Below are positions 1 through 12,590 of a stretch of 64,000 bases of DNA, one piece after another. The translations under genes and the position numbers were made by a program. Where the stretch lies: assembly GCA_038501625.1 (NCBI GenBank), contig JAZAYU010000012.1, positions 3,162,001 to 3,226,000 on the forward strand, written 5' to 3'. Numbering within the stretch: the first letter of the stretch is position 1; each line of letters starts with the position of its first letter. The notes below the pieces were generated by a model that worked only from the letters and a program-made list of their open reading frames with translations, had not been told where the DNA came from and made no database searches. Source of the DNA: Corbicula japonica (Eukaryota > Mollusca > Bivalvia > Venerida > Cyrenidae).

Positions 1-89
1 TATCTCACTGAGTGAGCCTTTAATCGCGTGCATTGTTTTGTTTTGAAATGCCAAATTTGGAAGAAAGATGTTGGCTTTTTTACTTTTAA

Positions 90-165
90 GTGTCATTCAT
101 GAAGAATAACACTCTACACAGGTGTATCAAGTAATTTTATATTCCGAAGATAAAAGTTAACATTT
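90..165 (+). repeat. Copy of a segment found downstream of gene C
   Basis: The stretch from TGTCATTCATGAAG to GATAAAAG matches 18836-18911 closely, with small gaps. The second copy lies about 230 bp past the polyadenylation signal of gene C. Either an older plus-strand copy of the gene C neighbourhood lies just left of the window, or this is a short dispersed repeat. Confidence 0.5.
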
Positions 166-381
166 ATGTTCTAATATGAAGCCTACACGTATCTACGTAG
201 CTATCCTAACATTTAGGTGATTTCATAGGGGACATTTGAATAGAGTAAGAGTAGTTTATACGGCGTCTACTGTCTAAGCTGGCTTTTGACCTAGCCACCA
301 ATTCAAGCCATATCTAGATATTAAACATTTGGTTAAATTAAATAATATTTATAATAACAGCATTATTTGCACTTATTTCAG

Positions 382-1092
382 AAACGATGTAGACCATTCT
401 ACTGTCAACTTGGTTCCATACCGGCTGGACAACGATGCTTACCTGCATTTGGGTCAGTACAAAGAGTTGTATTCATAATTAACTTCATTATAACAATACC
501 ACCGGACTTTTTACATCTTACGCAAGAAATTTCCGAAAATGTTGACTTAACCATGCAAAAGATGATGTACACAAACGGTATACGCTGCGGACTGTGCGAG
601 AGACAAGCCTTTCGCCACAAAAATAGAGCAGATCACGATATTTTCCTCCAGTTTAAATTTGCCAGTACTGACAATTGTTCTACGAGTGATATGTTGGCAT
701 CGGGGAGGTTCCTTATCACACAAGGCACTATGCATTTTCAAAAAACGTATGGACAAGATACTGTTGACATAACATTTAAGCTGTCACTAACAGATACAAT
801 ACATGAGAACGATCGCGAGTACCTTCACTACATGTACGGAGACATATGCTTTGGGGCGTTGCCGCTGGTTGACTGGATGTTCCTCGATTGCCCGTTCTTT
901 AGACTGAGTGCTTCAGATCTTAATAATGTCGGACTAATTCATCTGGACAACACAATGGCTATACAGATTCACAACTCTTCTGATGTTGCTATTTGTGTAC
1001 ATTATTACTTTTCTCAATCATCTTTCGCAGTAACTACCAAAGCATATATAACTATTATTTTGCTGTCTGCTTTGCGGATACAACTTGCTTAG
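382..1092 (+). CDS. Terminal exon of a secreted or GPI-anchored-like protein (partial)
   Basis: The exon opens after a pyrimidine-rich acceptor ending in CAG at 379-381, is read in phase 0 and stays open for 236 codons to a TAG stop. An AATAAA follows at 1141-1146. It begins with a small cysteine module (CRPFYC at about residues 3-8, then GQRC near 18-21). Similar modules occur in the extracellular parts of many invertebrate membrane proteins, including adhesion-receptor-like ones, but no seven-helix region follows here. Cysteines are scattered through the rest, and the last 20 or so residues are hydrophobic (AYITIILLSALRIQLA), like a GPI-anchor signal or a single membrane helix. Earlier exons lie left of the window. 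The family is not recognised. Codon usage and length favour a real exon, but without its upstream part this stays tentative. Confidence 0.5.
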   Translation, partial: KRCRPFYCQLGSIPAGQRCLPAFGSVQRVVFIINFIITIPPDFLHLTQEISENVDLTMQKMMYTNGIRCGLCERQAFRHKNRADHDIFLQFKFASTDNCSTSDMLASGRFLITQGTMHFQKTYGQDTVDITFKLSLTDTIHENDREYLHYMYGDICFGALPLVDWMFLDCPFFRLSASDLNNVGLIHLDNTMAIQIHNSSDVAICVHYYFSQSSFAVTTKAYITIILLSALRIQLA

Positions 1093-1140
1093 CAAACATT
1101 GTCCCAATATGACGCAAACTCGTTTGTGGAGTCAACAATT

Positions 1141-1146
1141 AATAAA
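1141..1146 (+). promoter_or_regulatory. Polyadenylation signal AATAAA
   Basis: Canonical hexamer 49 nt after the TAG stop of the exon at 382-1092. It supports that exon being terminal. Confidence 0.45.
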
Positions 1147-1806
1147 TATCATTTTGAGATGAGTTTAAAATACAACTCAATATTTTTATGATATTTGGGT
1201 CGGAAAATACATAAAAGTTTAACTTAACTTAGTCATAATTTCGGGACAATATTTATCTTTTGTGCGGTAACGTTGTAACTGCAATACTACATTTTAAGGT
1301 CATTTGTTCAAATCGTTAATTGGAAGCTGTAACATTGTTTTATACAAATATTGTGTCACCAAGCAGTCAATGATCTTAATGAGATTTAGGCATGATTATA
1401 GCCACGAATGCAATATCGTAAAAGGACACAGTTCAAATGAATTGTAAATAATGTGAACTAGTCATTTTATTATAAATTCTTTTTGAATTTATGTTATAGA
1501 AAACACAGTTTTGAAAATATTTCAGTTTTTTTCTGTTTCATTTTAAGAGATCATTGCAAACATAGTTAATGTTGTCTTTATTGTGCATAGCTTTCGTGTA
1601 ATTCTCAAGACGCTGTTGTGCATGTGCACGATAATTTAATCATTTATTTCTTTAACTTTTATCTATCAATTTTTTATTTGCATGTTAATTAATAATATTT
1701 AAGAAATTGACCATTTAAAAAGACATACAATTGAACAGCTAGAAAACTAGAGTGGAATTCTATGTAAAGGAATTATGAGAAAGATGCATTACAACATATA
1801 CTTATA

Positions 1807-1958
1807 GGATATCAACCGAGTACGAGGTGTTTCTGTGTAGGAAATACCTGGTCACGAGCTTCTTGTGACACCGAGAGCGCGAAGCGCTCGAGGTGTTTCA
1901 TGAAGCTCGTGGCCAGGTATTTTCTACACAGAAACACCGATGTACGAGGTTGATATCC
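1807..1958. repeat. Foldback hairpin, about 150 bp
   Basis: Near-perfect inverted repeat. The left arm starts GGATATCAACC and contains GAGGTGTTTCTGTGTAG; the right arm ends GGTTGATATCC and contains the complement. The centre is a second small palindrome (GAGCGCGAAGCGCTC). It carries no coding capacity and resembles a foldback-type MITE. Confidence 0.85.
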
Positions 1959-3035
1959 GACTTACACTCCTTAGATACATGCAAGTACTACGATTTGAAT
2001 GAAAGTTTGTCCCAAGCATCAGATTTGTTCGAAGAGTTGAGCAGCCGAAATTTTTTTGTCACAAAATACATACAGGTTAGCATCATTATTTACGTATCAT
2101 ACTTTTTGTTGGGTTTAACACCCGCTTTCAACAGTATTTCAGTCATATTGATGCGGAAATTGAACAATTCACGCACTCATTCATTCGATCACTATTTCAT
2201 TCAGTTAAAATGTGCGGCGTTAAAAAAATTAAATGTATACTTAAAAACTACCCAAGAATATGCACGATTATGCTTTTTTTCAAGCCTTTGACAAGGCCTA
2301 CAACTTATAATAATAACTACTTGGTATTCCATTTGTCTATTGAAAAAAGCACACTTTTGTAAAATCATGTGCTCAGTTGCACAGCATTCCTAAAGGGCCG
2401 TCTGTTTTAAGGGAAGGTCTTCATTATATGCAATAACATTGATTTGTGCACATCCCCGATATCCATTTCAAATTCAAAATAAACCCCGTAAACACATTAC
2501 AACAAACATTTGTCAAATCAGTCATAAATTAGGTGAATTAAAATAAATAAAAAATAAAACTTATAACTGGCATACACCAGATATGTACAAAAATATTATT
2601 GGCGCTTAGCAAACTTTTAGTAGTATATAAAGAAAAAAAGCCAAGTGTCAGATTTCAAGTTTTCTCCTCTGTCAAGCGATGAAAATAAAGCGAACACACA
2701 AGTGCTAAAAATTTAACAAGACAAAATGTGTTTTACAACATCGAATTCACTTCAATATATACGTGATATTTGAATAAGACTAAACGATATTTGAAAAGGA
2801 GCTTAAAATCTCGGCTTTTTTCCATAAATTGGAATAAGGTACTAAAAGAAATGCATGTTAAACGAACTTTTTTGATCAATATATATGGTACTGTAAGTGT
2901 TATCTTAATTGGGTTATAAAAAGAAAATAACATAAAATGATGTGGTGTTTTGATTTTACTTCATTTGTTCTAGTGCTTAAAATGTAATAAAATGTTGTGT
3001 GTCTTTTTGTATTGTTTTAATACTTTTAAAATACG

Positions 3036-3123
3036 CACGAGACTAGGTTGTTCCTTGCACGTGGACGGGTAATTCTTTTCGGAGAACAACCCATCCACGT
3101 GCATGAAACAACCTGGTCTCGTG
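3036..3123. repeat. Foldback hairpin, 88 bp
   Basis: The left arm CACGAGACTAGGTTGTTCC is complementary to the right arm ending CAACCTGGTCTCGTG, with internal complementary CACGTGGACGGGT and ACCCATCCACGTG. The organisation matches the hairpins at 1.8, 50.5 and 52.5 kb, but the sequence differs. Confidence 0.85.
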
Positions 3124-3997
3124 AATTCTTTTGTTATCGCAGGTTATTCTCAAAATTATCAACCTACGGCAAACAAAAGAGCCGGTGTGTAAATGTACAA
3201 TAATGTTTTAACGCAGGAAAAGGAAGACATATATAGACCATGTGATAATGTACCTTGGAGACGTTGAGGTCATTCTCTGAAATGATATCATTAAAATAAG
3301 AATACATTTTAGCATGATTTGCACAGGTATTCTCCAGTTTCTAGCAGTTATAGAAAATAGTCATCATATAGTTTTGTGTGATTACGCGCTGTGATGTATT
3401 TGCACTATTATAACTGATATAATATAATATATTTAAAGTATAATTGTGGTTAATAAAGTTTTATAAAGAGTGGACTCAGTTTTTGTGCCCACTTAACTCA
3501 GCTTTAAACTAAACTTTTACGTAAATTCGGATAAATACTTAGTAAAATCAGTTTAAATGTGAACCAAACCGATTGATCTTTCTGCAAAATTTTCGAAATG
3601 ACATTTTGCCAGTCTGGAGGGGGTAATTTAATATTATATAACGACAAGGCTGGGACAATCAGAAAATGGAATCGTCGATTGACGTTGCATATATTCTCCC
3701 CCATTTCTCAGACAGACGGGTATGTACCCTTGACATTGTGCACTTTCAACGTCATTTCATGCGAATAGAAAAGTCATTGGTTAACGACTGACAATCAACT
3801 AAAATCAAACAATACCCACAGCTCCATGTGTGCTCTTTGTGCTCAGATACTGGAACCCAAAAAAAAATTAACTAAAGCAGGTACACAGCTTCATACACCA
3901 ATTATTAAATGTAAGTGAGTCTGGAGACTCCCACGTCACAATATATGCACAATTTATGCATAAAATGGTTGATTTGATTTGATATTCAGATTTAAAA

Positions 3998-6900
3998 TCA
4001 GCTGTTGTTTGAATTGATTCTGAACCTTAGGGCGCCCATGTACATCAATACATCTGGTGCATCAATCTGTAGCACGAGCTCACTGCCCGCCGTAGGGTCT
4101 GTACAGGTCCAGTGATCTATATAAGAGAAAAGGAAACACTTTCTCAGAAATTATTTAAATAAAAAATATGCATTTTATTGTCTTGCTTGAAAGAATAGAA
4201 AATAGAAATGATTGGAAAAGAAATAAAGTTATTTTAACAAGTGATTCAAGGCACACGGCTTTTTGCAAGACAATGTCAATTCAACAATCAAGATACCATT
4301 TGTTATTTATATGTTTTAAAATGTAAAATTTAAAAAATATGTTATAGTTTTTAATGACTTGTTTTCATTTCTACAATGAGAGGGTAATTAACGCTACAGG
4401 TCAGAATGAGAAATCCAGTCAAAATTGAATCTGACAAGAACTGCAATATTATAGTTTTTTCTGTATTTTATAACAACAGTAATGGTTTACCTAGTAACTA
4501 ACCTAGCAACTTACATAGCTACTAACATAGCAACTATCATAGCAACTAACATAGCAACTAACCTAGCAACTAACATAGCAACTAACATAGCAACTAATCT
4601 AGCAACTAATCTAGCAACTTACATAGCTACTAACATAGCAACTAACATAGCAACTAACCTAGCAACTTACATAGCAAACAACCTAGCAACTAACATAGCA
4701 ACTAACCTAGCAACTAACCTAGCAACTTACATAGCTACTTACCTAGCAATTAACCTAGCAACTAACCTAGTAACTAACCTAGAAACTTACATAGCTACTA
4801 ACATAGCAACTAACATAGCAACTAACCTAGCAACTAACATAGCAACTAATCTAGCAACTTACATAGCTACTAACATAGCAACTAACATAGCAACTAACAT
4901 AGCAACTAACCTAGCAACTTACATAGCAACTAACATAGCAACTAACCTAGCAACTAACATAGCAACTAACCTAGCAACTAACCTAGCAACTAACATAGCA
5001 ACTAACCTAGCAACTAACATAGCAACTAACCAAGCTACTAACATAGCAACTAACCTAGCAACTTACATATCTACTAACATAGCAACTAACATAGCTACTA
5101 ACATAGCAACTAACCTAGCAACTAACGCGCCACCTCATAGATTGTTTTACTATGACTTGAACATTGTTTACCAACATTTTTATAATAATTTCCAAAAGAC
5201 ATCCTGTCAAACCTTTACAACTTGTCATTATGCTCGTTAGAGCTTTGCTCTTTGAAGAAGTAGAATTGGTGATGGTGGTGATGTATGTAGTGAAAAGGAT
5301 GATATGAACTTGCAGATTTATTTTTGTGACGATTTTGTGCTAGGTTCCGATTTCAAATATTATGCATTTTAGATTAGCACCATTTGAATTATTCACGTCC
5401 TATTGAGGGTTGTATTGTTTCAAGGAAATAAAAATTGTGCAATCTATTGGCATGGAAGAGACTTTCTTAAATACATGTAATACTTGTGAAACAACTTTGT
5501 TCGGCGACTTAGTTTGTCAGGAAACCGCAATCGTTTTGAAACTCAAAATACCAGGGAATATTTTGAAATCAAATGCACTTTTTAATATACCCTTCTTATA
5601 TTATTAATTACTTGTCCGAAATATTATTATATATTTGAAGATATGTTTCTGTTGCTTATCCTCTCCTTTGCTGTATAGGAAAATTTTTCCTACTGATTTG
5701 ATCAAATAGTAACATAAATATCAGACTACATATAAAACCATAAAACACTTAATAATGGAACAAATACCGTAAAACACCCCATAAAGACTACACCAAAAAA
5801 GAGCATTTCGATCAAAGGTTCAGTATTTCAATGTCCCTTTGTCAGAAATATCAAAAATTGATTCAACTGTTTTTCTACCCTGGAATTAGGATCAGCCGTC
5901 TATTAAGACTACATCTGAGGGGTTTCACTGTTATGTCAATATTCACCTCGATCATCTCCAAGAACTATAGGTTTGTTATTATTTTTGTCCGTAAGAGTGA
6001 AGACATTGCCTCCGATCCCATCATGAATGCATACTGAAACAGGTGTCTGAAATGATAAATAAATATAGTGAGTTACATTATACATAATTTCGTGCAATGC
6101 AGTCCGATATCATTTTTTCACTTCATTTTTCAGTAATCAAACTTCGTGATTTATCATAGACATTTTATTTCTCTTACCGAATCGCTTTCAAATTTAAAAT
6201 CGGTCTTTTTTTTTCAGAAAATGATTGGGCAAAATCGAAACTTCGCTCGGCGAAAATCCGTTTTCGCTAGGTGGCGCTGTTTCCAAGAAGCGCGCGACGT
6301 CATTCAATTAAATTTGTTGCCAGCCAACGTCCAAAATTGTGATATACATCTAGGTAAAATATCATTTGATTCTGAGAAAGTTTTTATTATATTCTGTACG
6401 TTTTTACATGAACCTGTTGATCTTAAATCAAAAATAAGGAAAATGGCATTGATGTGGCATACATGTACTGGTGAAGTGCCATATACTGGTGGACAAACTT
6501 GAAAAATCTTATGAAAAGATGCCATAAAATCAACCCTGTGACAAGTGAAATCTATGACCCTAAGCATAAACATTTAAACTGGTGATTCAAGAATCCATCT
6601 GTGAATCCTCAGTCCTGAATCGAGGATCAGATCGGATCGCCAGAAGTCCGTAAATCCACAGCCCTAATCAGAAGATGTATTGATAACTTACCTGTTGAAC
6701 ACCTAGCAATCAGAAGATGTATTGACATTGACACATAGAACAACTAGCAATCATAAATGTATTGACCCTAGCATGTAGAACACTTGGCAATCAGTAATGT
6801 TTTGACCCTGACATGAAAGAACACTTGGCAATCAGAAGATGTAGTAACCCTGACAAGTAGAGCAGTTGACAATCAGAAGATGTATTGACCCTGACATGTA

Positions 6901-9900
6901 GAACGCTTGGCAATCAGAAGACGCATTGACCCTGACATGTAGAACACTTGGCAATCAGAAGACGCATTGACCCTGACATGTAGAACGCTTGGCAATCAGA
7001 AGACGCATTGACCCTGACATGTAGAACGCTTGGCAATCAGAAGACGCATTGACCCTGACATGTAGAACACTTGGCAATCATAAGATGTATTGACCCTGAC
7101 ATGTAGAACACTTGGTAATCAGAATATGTAAAGACCCTGACACGTAGAACACTTCGCAATCAGAAGATGTATTAACCCCGACATGTAGAACACTTGGCAA
7201 TCAGAAGATGAATTGACCCTGACATGTAGAACATTTGGCAATCAGAAGATGTATTAACCCTGACATGTAGAACAACTGGCAATCAGAATATGTTTATACC
7301 CTGACATGTAACACACTTGAAAATCAGAAGAATATTGACCCTGACATGTAAAACACTTGGCACTCAGAAGATGTATTGACAATGACATGGCGAACACCTG
7401 GCAATCAGAAGATGTATTAACCCTGACATGTAGAACACCTGACAATCAGAAGATGTTTTGACCTGTCATGTTTTACAATCGACAATCAAAAGATGTATTG
7501 ACACTTGCCATTATGAACATCAGGAAATCAGAATATGTATATATACTTGACGTTTTCAACATTTGGCAATCAGAATGTTGGACTCTGAACATGTTGAATT
7601 TCTAATATATGTCATACTAATTGAAACATAAAAATTTATTTAAAACACTAGTATTCTAGTATTTATTTTTCCCTCGTTTTTTTAATAGAATATTTGACCT
7701 GAAGAAGCTTTAAAATATTTAAATGTAACGTTTTAATAAGTTATAAACTCGATTCGATATCTGTACAGTCGACCATGACGTCAGCGTGTTTCAGACATGA
7801 CACGTTCAGAAAGGGTATAAAAACATACCTGTTGTGGATTTGGAAAAAACAACATTATATGTCCGCGGGGGTAGTTCCAGTGAAGAGTTCCATTTTGACA
7901 GTTTCCCGGGACCTCAAGGCTTAATGTAGAGTTATCATCCTGAGGAATTCTGAAATTATTGGTAGGATATAATTGCGTAACTACAAGTAAGTTTATACTC
8001 ACTGTCTTGTTTAGCAATGGCGTATGAAAAAGTGGATGGAAGAGAAAAAAGAGGTTGGAAAAAGGAGACGAAAGAAAGGTAGACGGGAACGCAGAGCAAT
8101 AAGCAGAGTAAGAAAGGAAAAGAAAGGGATTTGAAAGGAAAATGGATGGGAAAAGGATAAAGGCAGAGGTGGAGAGAGAGAAAAAAGGTAGGAGAAGAGT
8201 AAGGAGAGAAAAAATGGAAAGAGAAAAGAGAAAGAAGTAGGGCAATTAGCGAGAAGAGAACTGAGGGAGAAGGATGAACAAAAGTAAGAAGGAATATGAG
8301 GATCAAGGAGGGAGGGAGAAATGGAAGGGAGACGGAAACGGTGGAACAAGAGAAGTAAGGGAGACAAGAGGAGGAAAAGAGAAATGAAACAAGAGGAGGG
8401 CGGGAAAATGTAAGGAGGGAGGGAGAAGGGAAAGGAAGACCAGAGTGGAGGAAGAGAGAAGAGGGAGGAAGAGGAAAAAGGAGAGACAAGAGGAGAAATG
8501 GGAGGACAGTGGCAGAAAGGACAAGAGGGGGAAACGGCAATAATGGAGGAACAAGTGCAGGGGATAAGGAAAGAATAGCTAAAGAAAGAAAAGAGGTGTG
8601 ACAAATGGGGGGTGGCGGAGAGAGCAGTGCAGACAGTAAGGGAAAGGAGGGACAAAAGGAGGCAGAAGTGAATATGAGGATCAAGGAGGGAGGGAGAAAT
8701 GGAAGGGAGACGGAAACGGTGGAACAAGAGAAGTAAGGGAGACAAGAGGAGGAAAAAAGAAATGAAACAAGAGGAGGGCGGGAAAATGTAAGGAGGGAGG
8801 GAGAAGGGAAAGGAAGACCAGAGTGGAGGAAGAGAGAAGAGGGAGGAAGAGGAAAAAGGAGATACAAGAGGAGAAATGGGAGGACAGTGGCAGAAAGGAC
8901 AAGAGGGGGAAACGGCAATAATGGAGGAACAAGTGCAGGGGATAAGGAAAGAATAGCTAAAGAAAGAAAAGAGGTGTGACAAATGGGGGGTGGCGGAGAG
9001 AGCAGTGCAGACAGTAAGGGAAAGGAGGGGCAAAAGGAGGCAGAAGTGACAAGAGGAGGCAGAATGGCCAAGAGGAAGAACAAGGGGAAATGAGGGACAA
9101 GAGGAGGCAGAAGGCAAAATGAGGTACAAGAGGAGGCAGACGGCGTAATGAGGGACAAGAGGAGGCAGAAGGCGAAGTGAGGAACATGAGGAGGCAGAAG
9201 GCGAAATGTGGGACAAGAGGAGGCAGAAGGGACAAGAGGAAGGAGAAGGTGAAATGAGGGACAACAGGAGGCAGAAGGCGAAATGAGATACAAGAGGAGG
9301 CAGAAGGCGAAATTAGGGACAAGAGGAGGCAGAAGGGACAAGAGGAAGGAAAAGGCGAAATGAGGGACAAGAGGAGGCAGAAGGCGAAATGAGGTACAAG
9401 AGGAGGCAGAAGGCGAAATAAGGGACAAGAGGAGGCAGAAGGGACAAGAGGAAGGAGAAGGCGAAATGAAGGACAAAGAGGAGGCAGAAGGCGAAATGAG
9501 GGACAAGAGGAGTGCAGAAAGCGAAATAAGGGACAAGAGGGGGCAGAAGGCGAAATGAGGAACAAGAGGAGGCAGAAGGCGAAATGAGGGACAAGAGGAG
9601 GCAGAAGGACAAGAAGAAGGAGAAGGCGAAATGAGGGACAAGAGGAGGCAGAAGACGAAATGAGGTACAAGAGGAGGCAGAAGGCAAAATGAGGGACAAG
9701 AGGAGGCAAAAGGGACAGGAGGAAGGAGAAGGCGAAATGAGGACAAGAGGAGGCAGAAGGCAAAATGAGGGACAAGAGGAGGGAGAAGGGACAAGAGGAA
9801 GGAGAAGGCAAAATGAGGGACAAGAAGTGGCAGAAGAGACAAGGAGGAAAAAGAGGAGGTGAGAAAGAAGAGTATAGGAGTAGGGAGAACGGGAAGGGAG

Positions 9901-11130
9901 GGAAAAGAAAAAAAACATCTAAGGTATAGCAGAAAACATTAAGTTAAGTTTCTTTTGACGTCATGTACATGAACTGCCGTTAGTGGTCATCTTTGAAGAC
10001 CTTATTCTTGAGACAAATCTAGATATTTTGACGAGATATTCAGTTCAATATTAGAAATATGATCAATTTGTCTGTAGAAAATTTCGATTAAAATACTCGA
10101 TTTCAAGCCAAAAAACGGCACATTCCACCTCAAGGTCCGTCTACAATCATCATTGCACGTTCATTGATAAAATAGAAAATTATCAAAATGTCTGTAACGG
10201 CAACATGCCTTCGAATGCCGTAAAATAAAACTTTGCACAAATAAAAATATTTATGTACCTTTATTTTGCATATAATTCGACACGATCGAACAGTGAAGAA
10301 AAATACTTTGATCTGAAAATTCCCTTAAATTCTATTTAAATAGATTCACAGAAAATAAACAAGACAAAAGATCATATTAAATGCCCTCATAAGTAATATG
10401 ATACTGAAAAAATGTGTGTCCTTTTGACTTAAAAATTTTTATTAATATTATATATTTATAAAAGTGTGATTGACCTTGAATTTCCTGGTCACTTTCTGGT
10501 CGCGTAAATGGGTGACAAACATTGATTTTTCTCTTCGTAATTGTATGTTCTTAAAAAAGGAAAAGCATATTGTTGTAAAGATTATAATACTTATGTGGGC
10601 ATAGTATTACTGTTATCTTACTGTTTGCTGTCAAAGATAATGTCAAATTAAAATGAAATTTATTGACAGTACATATGTATGCAGTCTGTGGGTTCGTACA
10701 TGTATCGTCGGAGTTGCGACTAAAGGTCGGACGTGATGCAGTTAACATGTGCAACGAGAAATGGTACGAACCTATATACTACATACTGGAAACACGGTCC
10801 TTTGATATATGCCCTTCTCGATCATTACAAAATTGCACAATTTTTAACGAAAACAAAGGATATATTAGTTATAGCAATATATAGCTATTACTTTAAATTT
10901 AGGAATGATTTAAATTATCGTTACGGTTATAAATAGAACACCATACTATTTTGGAGTTCGGTTCGCGCCGTAGAGTATGTATTATTGGCTGTAGAATGCC
11001 TATATTGTGTATGGGTATTTAGTGAAAGCACTTACTCGTCAAATCGTGGATTAATGTAACAAGGGTCGTCAAACATAAATCCACAAACGAGTAGTAAGTT
11101 GCACAAACAAAAGAATACTTTCCTAAACAT
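3998..11130 (-). CDS. Gene A: small secreted meteorin-N-domain-like protein, 4 exons
   Basis: Exons on the minus strand: 11130-11036 (signal peptide and FMFDDPC motif, ends phase 2), 7949-7829 (phase 0), 6046-5947 (phase 1), 4116-3998 (stop TGA). All donors begin GT and acceptors end AG, and the total is 435 nt or 144 residues. Exon 1 has a hydrophobic leader (VFFCLCNLLLVCGF). Exon 2 carries CQNGTLHWNYPRGH, exon 3 VCIHDGIGGNVF, exon 4 DHWTCTDP then LVLQIDAPD and MGALRFRI. The order of C-x-x-G-x-x-x-W-x-YP-x-G, Cys, GG-x-x-F, Cys and a closing FRF strand follows the N-terminal CUB-like domain of meteorin and meteorin-like; the C-terminal part of those proteins is absent. Two N-glycosylation sites (NST, NGT) are present. 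The gene structure is well supported by paralogues B and C. The family assignment is inferred from motif order and function is unknown. Confidence 0.82.
4487..5127. repeat. 12-bp minisatellite in gene A intron 3
   Basis: About 53 copies of MTAGCAACTAAC (M = C or A), mixed with a TTACATAGCTAC variant. The unit length is a multiple of three, so the array reads as a long frame of Ala-Thr-Asn-Leu/Ile. That frame is a by-product and is not called as a gene. Confidence 0.95.
6660..7480. repeat. 41-bp minisatellite in gene A intron 2
   Basis: The unit CTTGGCAATCAGAAGAYGYATTGACCCTGACATGTAGAAC recurs every 41 bp; starts at 6906, 6947 and 6988 fix the period. There are roughly 20 copies, with the most uniform block around 6890-7080 and decay toward both ends. 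It fills most of the intron between exons 2 and 3 of gene A. Confidence 0.95.
8015..9920. repeat. 1.9-kb polypurine tract with tandem arrays in gene A intron 1
   Basis: The plus strand is almost purely A and G for about 1.9 kb. Inside are a 378-bp tandem duplication (8293-8670 and 8671-9048, nearly identical) and, from about 9049, many short units of the type GACAAGAGGAGGCAGAAGG / CGAAATGAGG. On the minus strand this gives long frames rich in Ser, Pro, Leu and Phe with no coding meaning. The primary transcript of gene A would contain a CU-rich stretch of the same length. Confidence 0.93.
10655..10980 (+). repeat. Dispersed repeat family R2, copy 1
   Basis: It shares its left end (AGT..GTATGCAGTCTGTGGGTTCGTA), middle (GTTAACATGTGCAACGAGAAAT, TACGAACCT) and right end (TTTTGGAGTTCGGT) with 46835-47185. 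No coding capacity is visible. The class is unknown; a non-autonomous element is likely. Confidence 0.6.
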
Positions 11131-12590
11131 ATTGTTCAGCTTTAAGAAATTAAATTAATCTTTTTTAGACTATAATGTTTCCAGTTTATCGTTTATCGTA
11201 ATTAACTATGATTTACGCTTAAAACAACGTTCTAAATCTCTATCTGCTTATCTCTACTGTTAATAAAGTGTGTCACTGTACAATTGTTAAAATATAGCTG
11301 AGCCTCTCCTTAATCTAAATGTATTTGTGTTCTATTTACAGAATAGAAATGTTCCATTTAATTAAAATAAAAACATCACGAATCATGTTGTGTTTTAGCA
11401 CAAACAAATGCCTTCAAACTTCTTCATGGTTTCAAACAAAACAAAAATCAGAACATTCACTTTCAAACAGATACACGCGCACTTACCATTAAGTGTTTAT
11501 ATTATCTTAGCTACCAATGTGTATTGCAGTGCAAAGTTTAGTCTAGTCACAAACACCAGACAACAGGCCATACTTTAGTTTGTTGCCACTGTATACTGAT
11601 TCCTGACGACAGAGCAAAACCTGTTTTATTTTGCATAAATTCTCGACGATACATATCACAGAGCAAACTGCATTTTTTTCACCGAGGACAGAAAAGAACA
11701 GCCAGCCTCTTGTCGTCTCTTGCTCCTGCCGACGAACAATCTTTCTCCTTCAATAACTAACGTTCACAATGATAGGGAAATATTGTAAAAGAACATAGAT
11801 TCTCGATCTGTTTATTATCACAAGAGCTAGTACTTTTAATTGTTGAAAGCAACATGCTCCTCTGCAAAACCTAACAATTGACATTAAACAATTAAGGAAT
11901 CCGTCTTTGATGAGTACAGAAAAATATGTTCTCTACGGATTCAGTTCACTTCTCCGATATATTAACAGAAGGTGTATGAATCCTTAAGTTTTATATAATT
12001 GTCAAATTATAACTTCCCCTGATAGATTTTTATGGTAGGAGTTGGCATAGACCTGGTTGTACTGTACGAAATCATTTTTCTTCGAAATCACAATAATTCG
12101 CACGTACCTTGCAAAATTGATGGCGATTCTCCAAAAAATAATTGCACAGTTTGTGCATTTTCTAGAAATACTAACAAAATCTACAATGGTGAGGTTGTAC
12201 TTCGAGAACAATCCTTGCCATTGTATCATCATCTAAAGAAGTACAAAGTGTAAACTTATGACCGAGTGTGAAATTGTTGGTTATTATTTTGCTTTCTCCA
12301 TCACATGGTAAAAATCCAAACCTTGATTTAACTGTAAATTGATTCCTAATTAATTAAATTAACACTAAAATTAATTTCATGAACCTTCTGTTAAAACCCA
12401 CAAAGTAATAACGTTTGTAGGTTTAAATAAGTATCTTGCGTTGAGAAAAATCAATTTTAATACACTTTTGGCAATTCCTGACAAGGTGACATAGCTTCAT
12501 CATTTCTTTATGAACAATTAATTTGAATATGTTTTTACAGACATGGTAAAGCATATCATTTTGAACGACTAGCTCCGACTTGCTCGCAAC
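11131..12590. other. Intergenic DNA between genes A and B
   Basis: AT-rich sequence upstream of gene A and downstream of the gene B stop. I see no exon, array or recognisable element. Confidence 0.5.

Noticed and set aside
4482..5240. Plus-strand frame of 252 codons, Ala-Thr-Asn-Leu/Ile repeats
   Set aside because: It is the reading of a 12-bp minisatellite in an intron of gene A on the opposite strand.
6660..7480. CRISPR array
   Set aside because: The repeats are contiguous without unique spacers and the genome is an animal one.
7956..9918. Long minus-strand frames of 200-628 codons rich in Ser, Pro, Leu, Phe
   Set aside because: They arise because the polypyrimidine strand has almost no stop codons. 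Several overlapping frames are open at once and the sequence is tandem repeat inside an intron.
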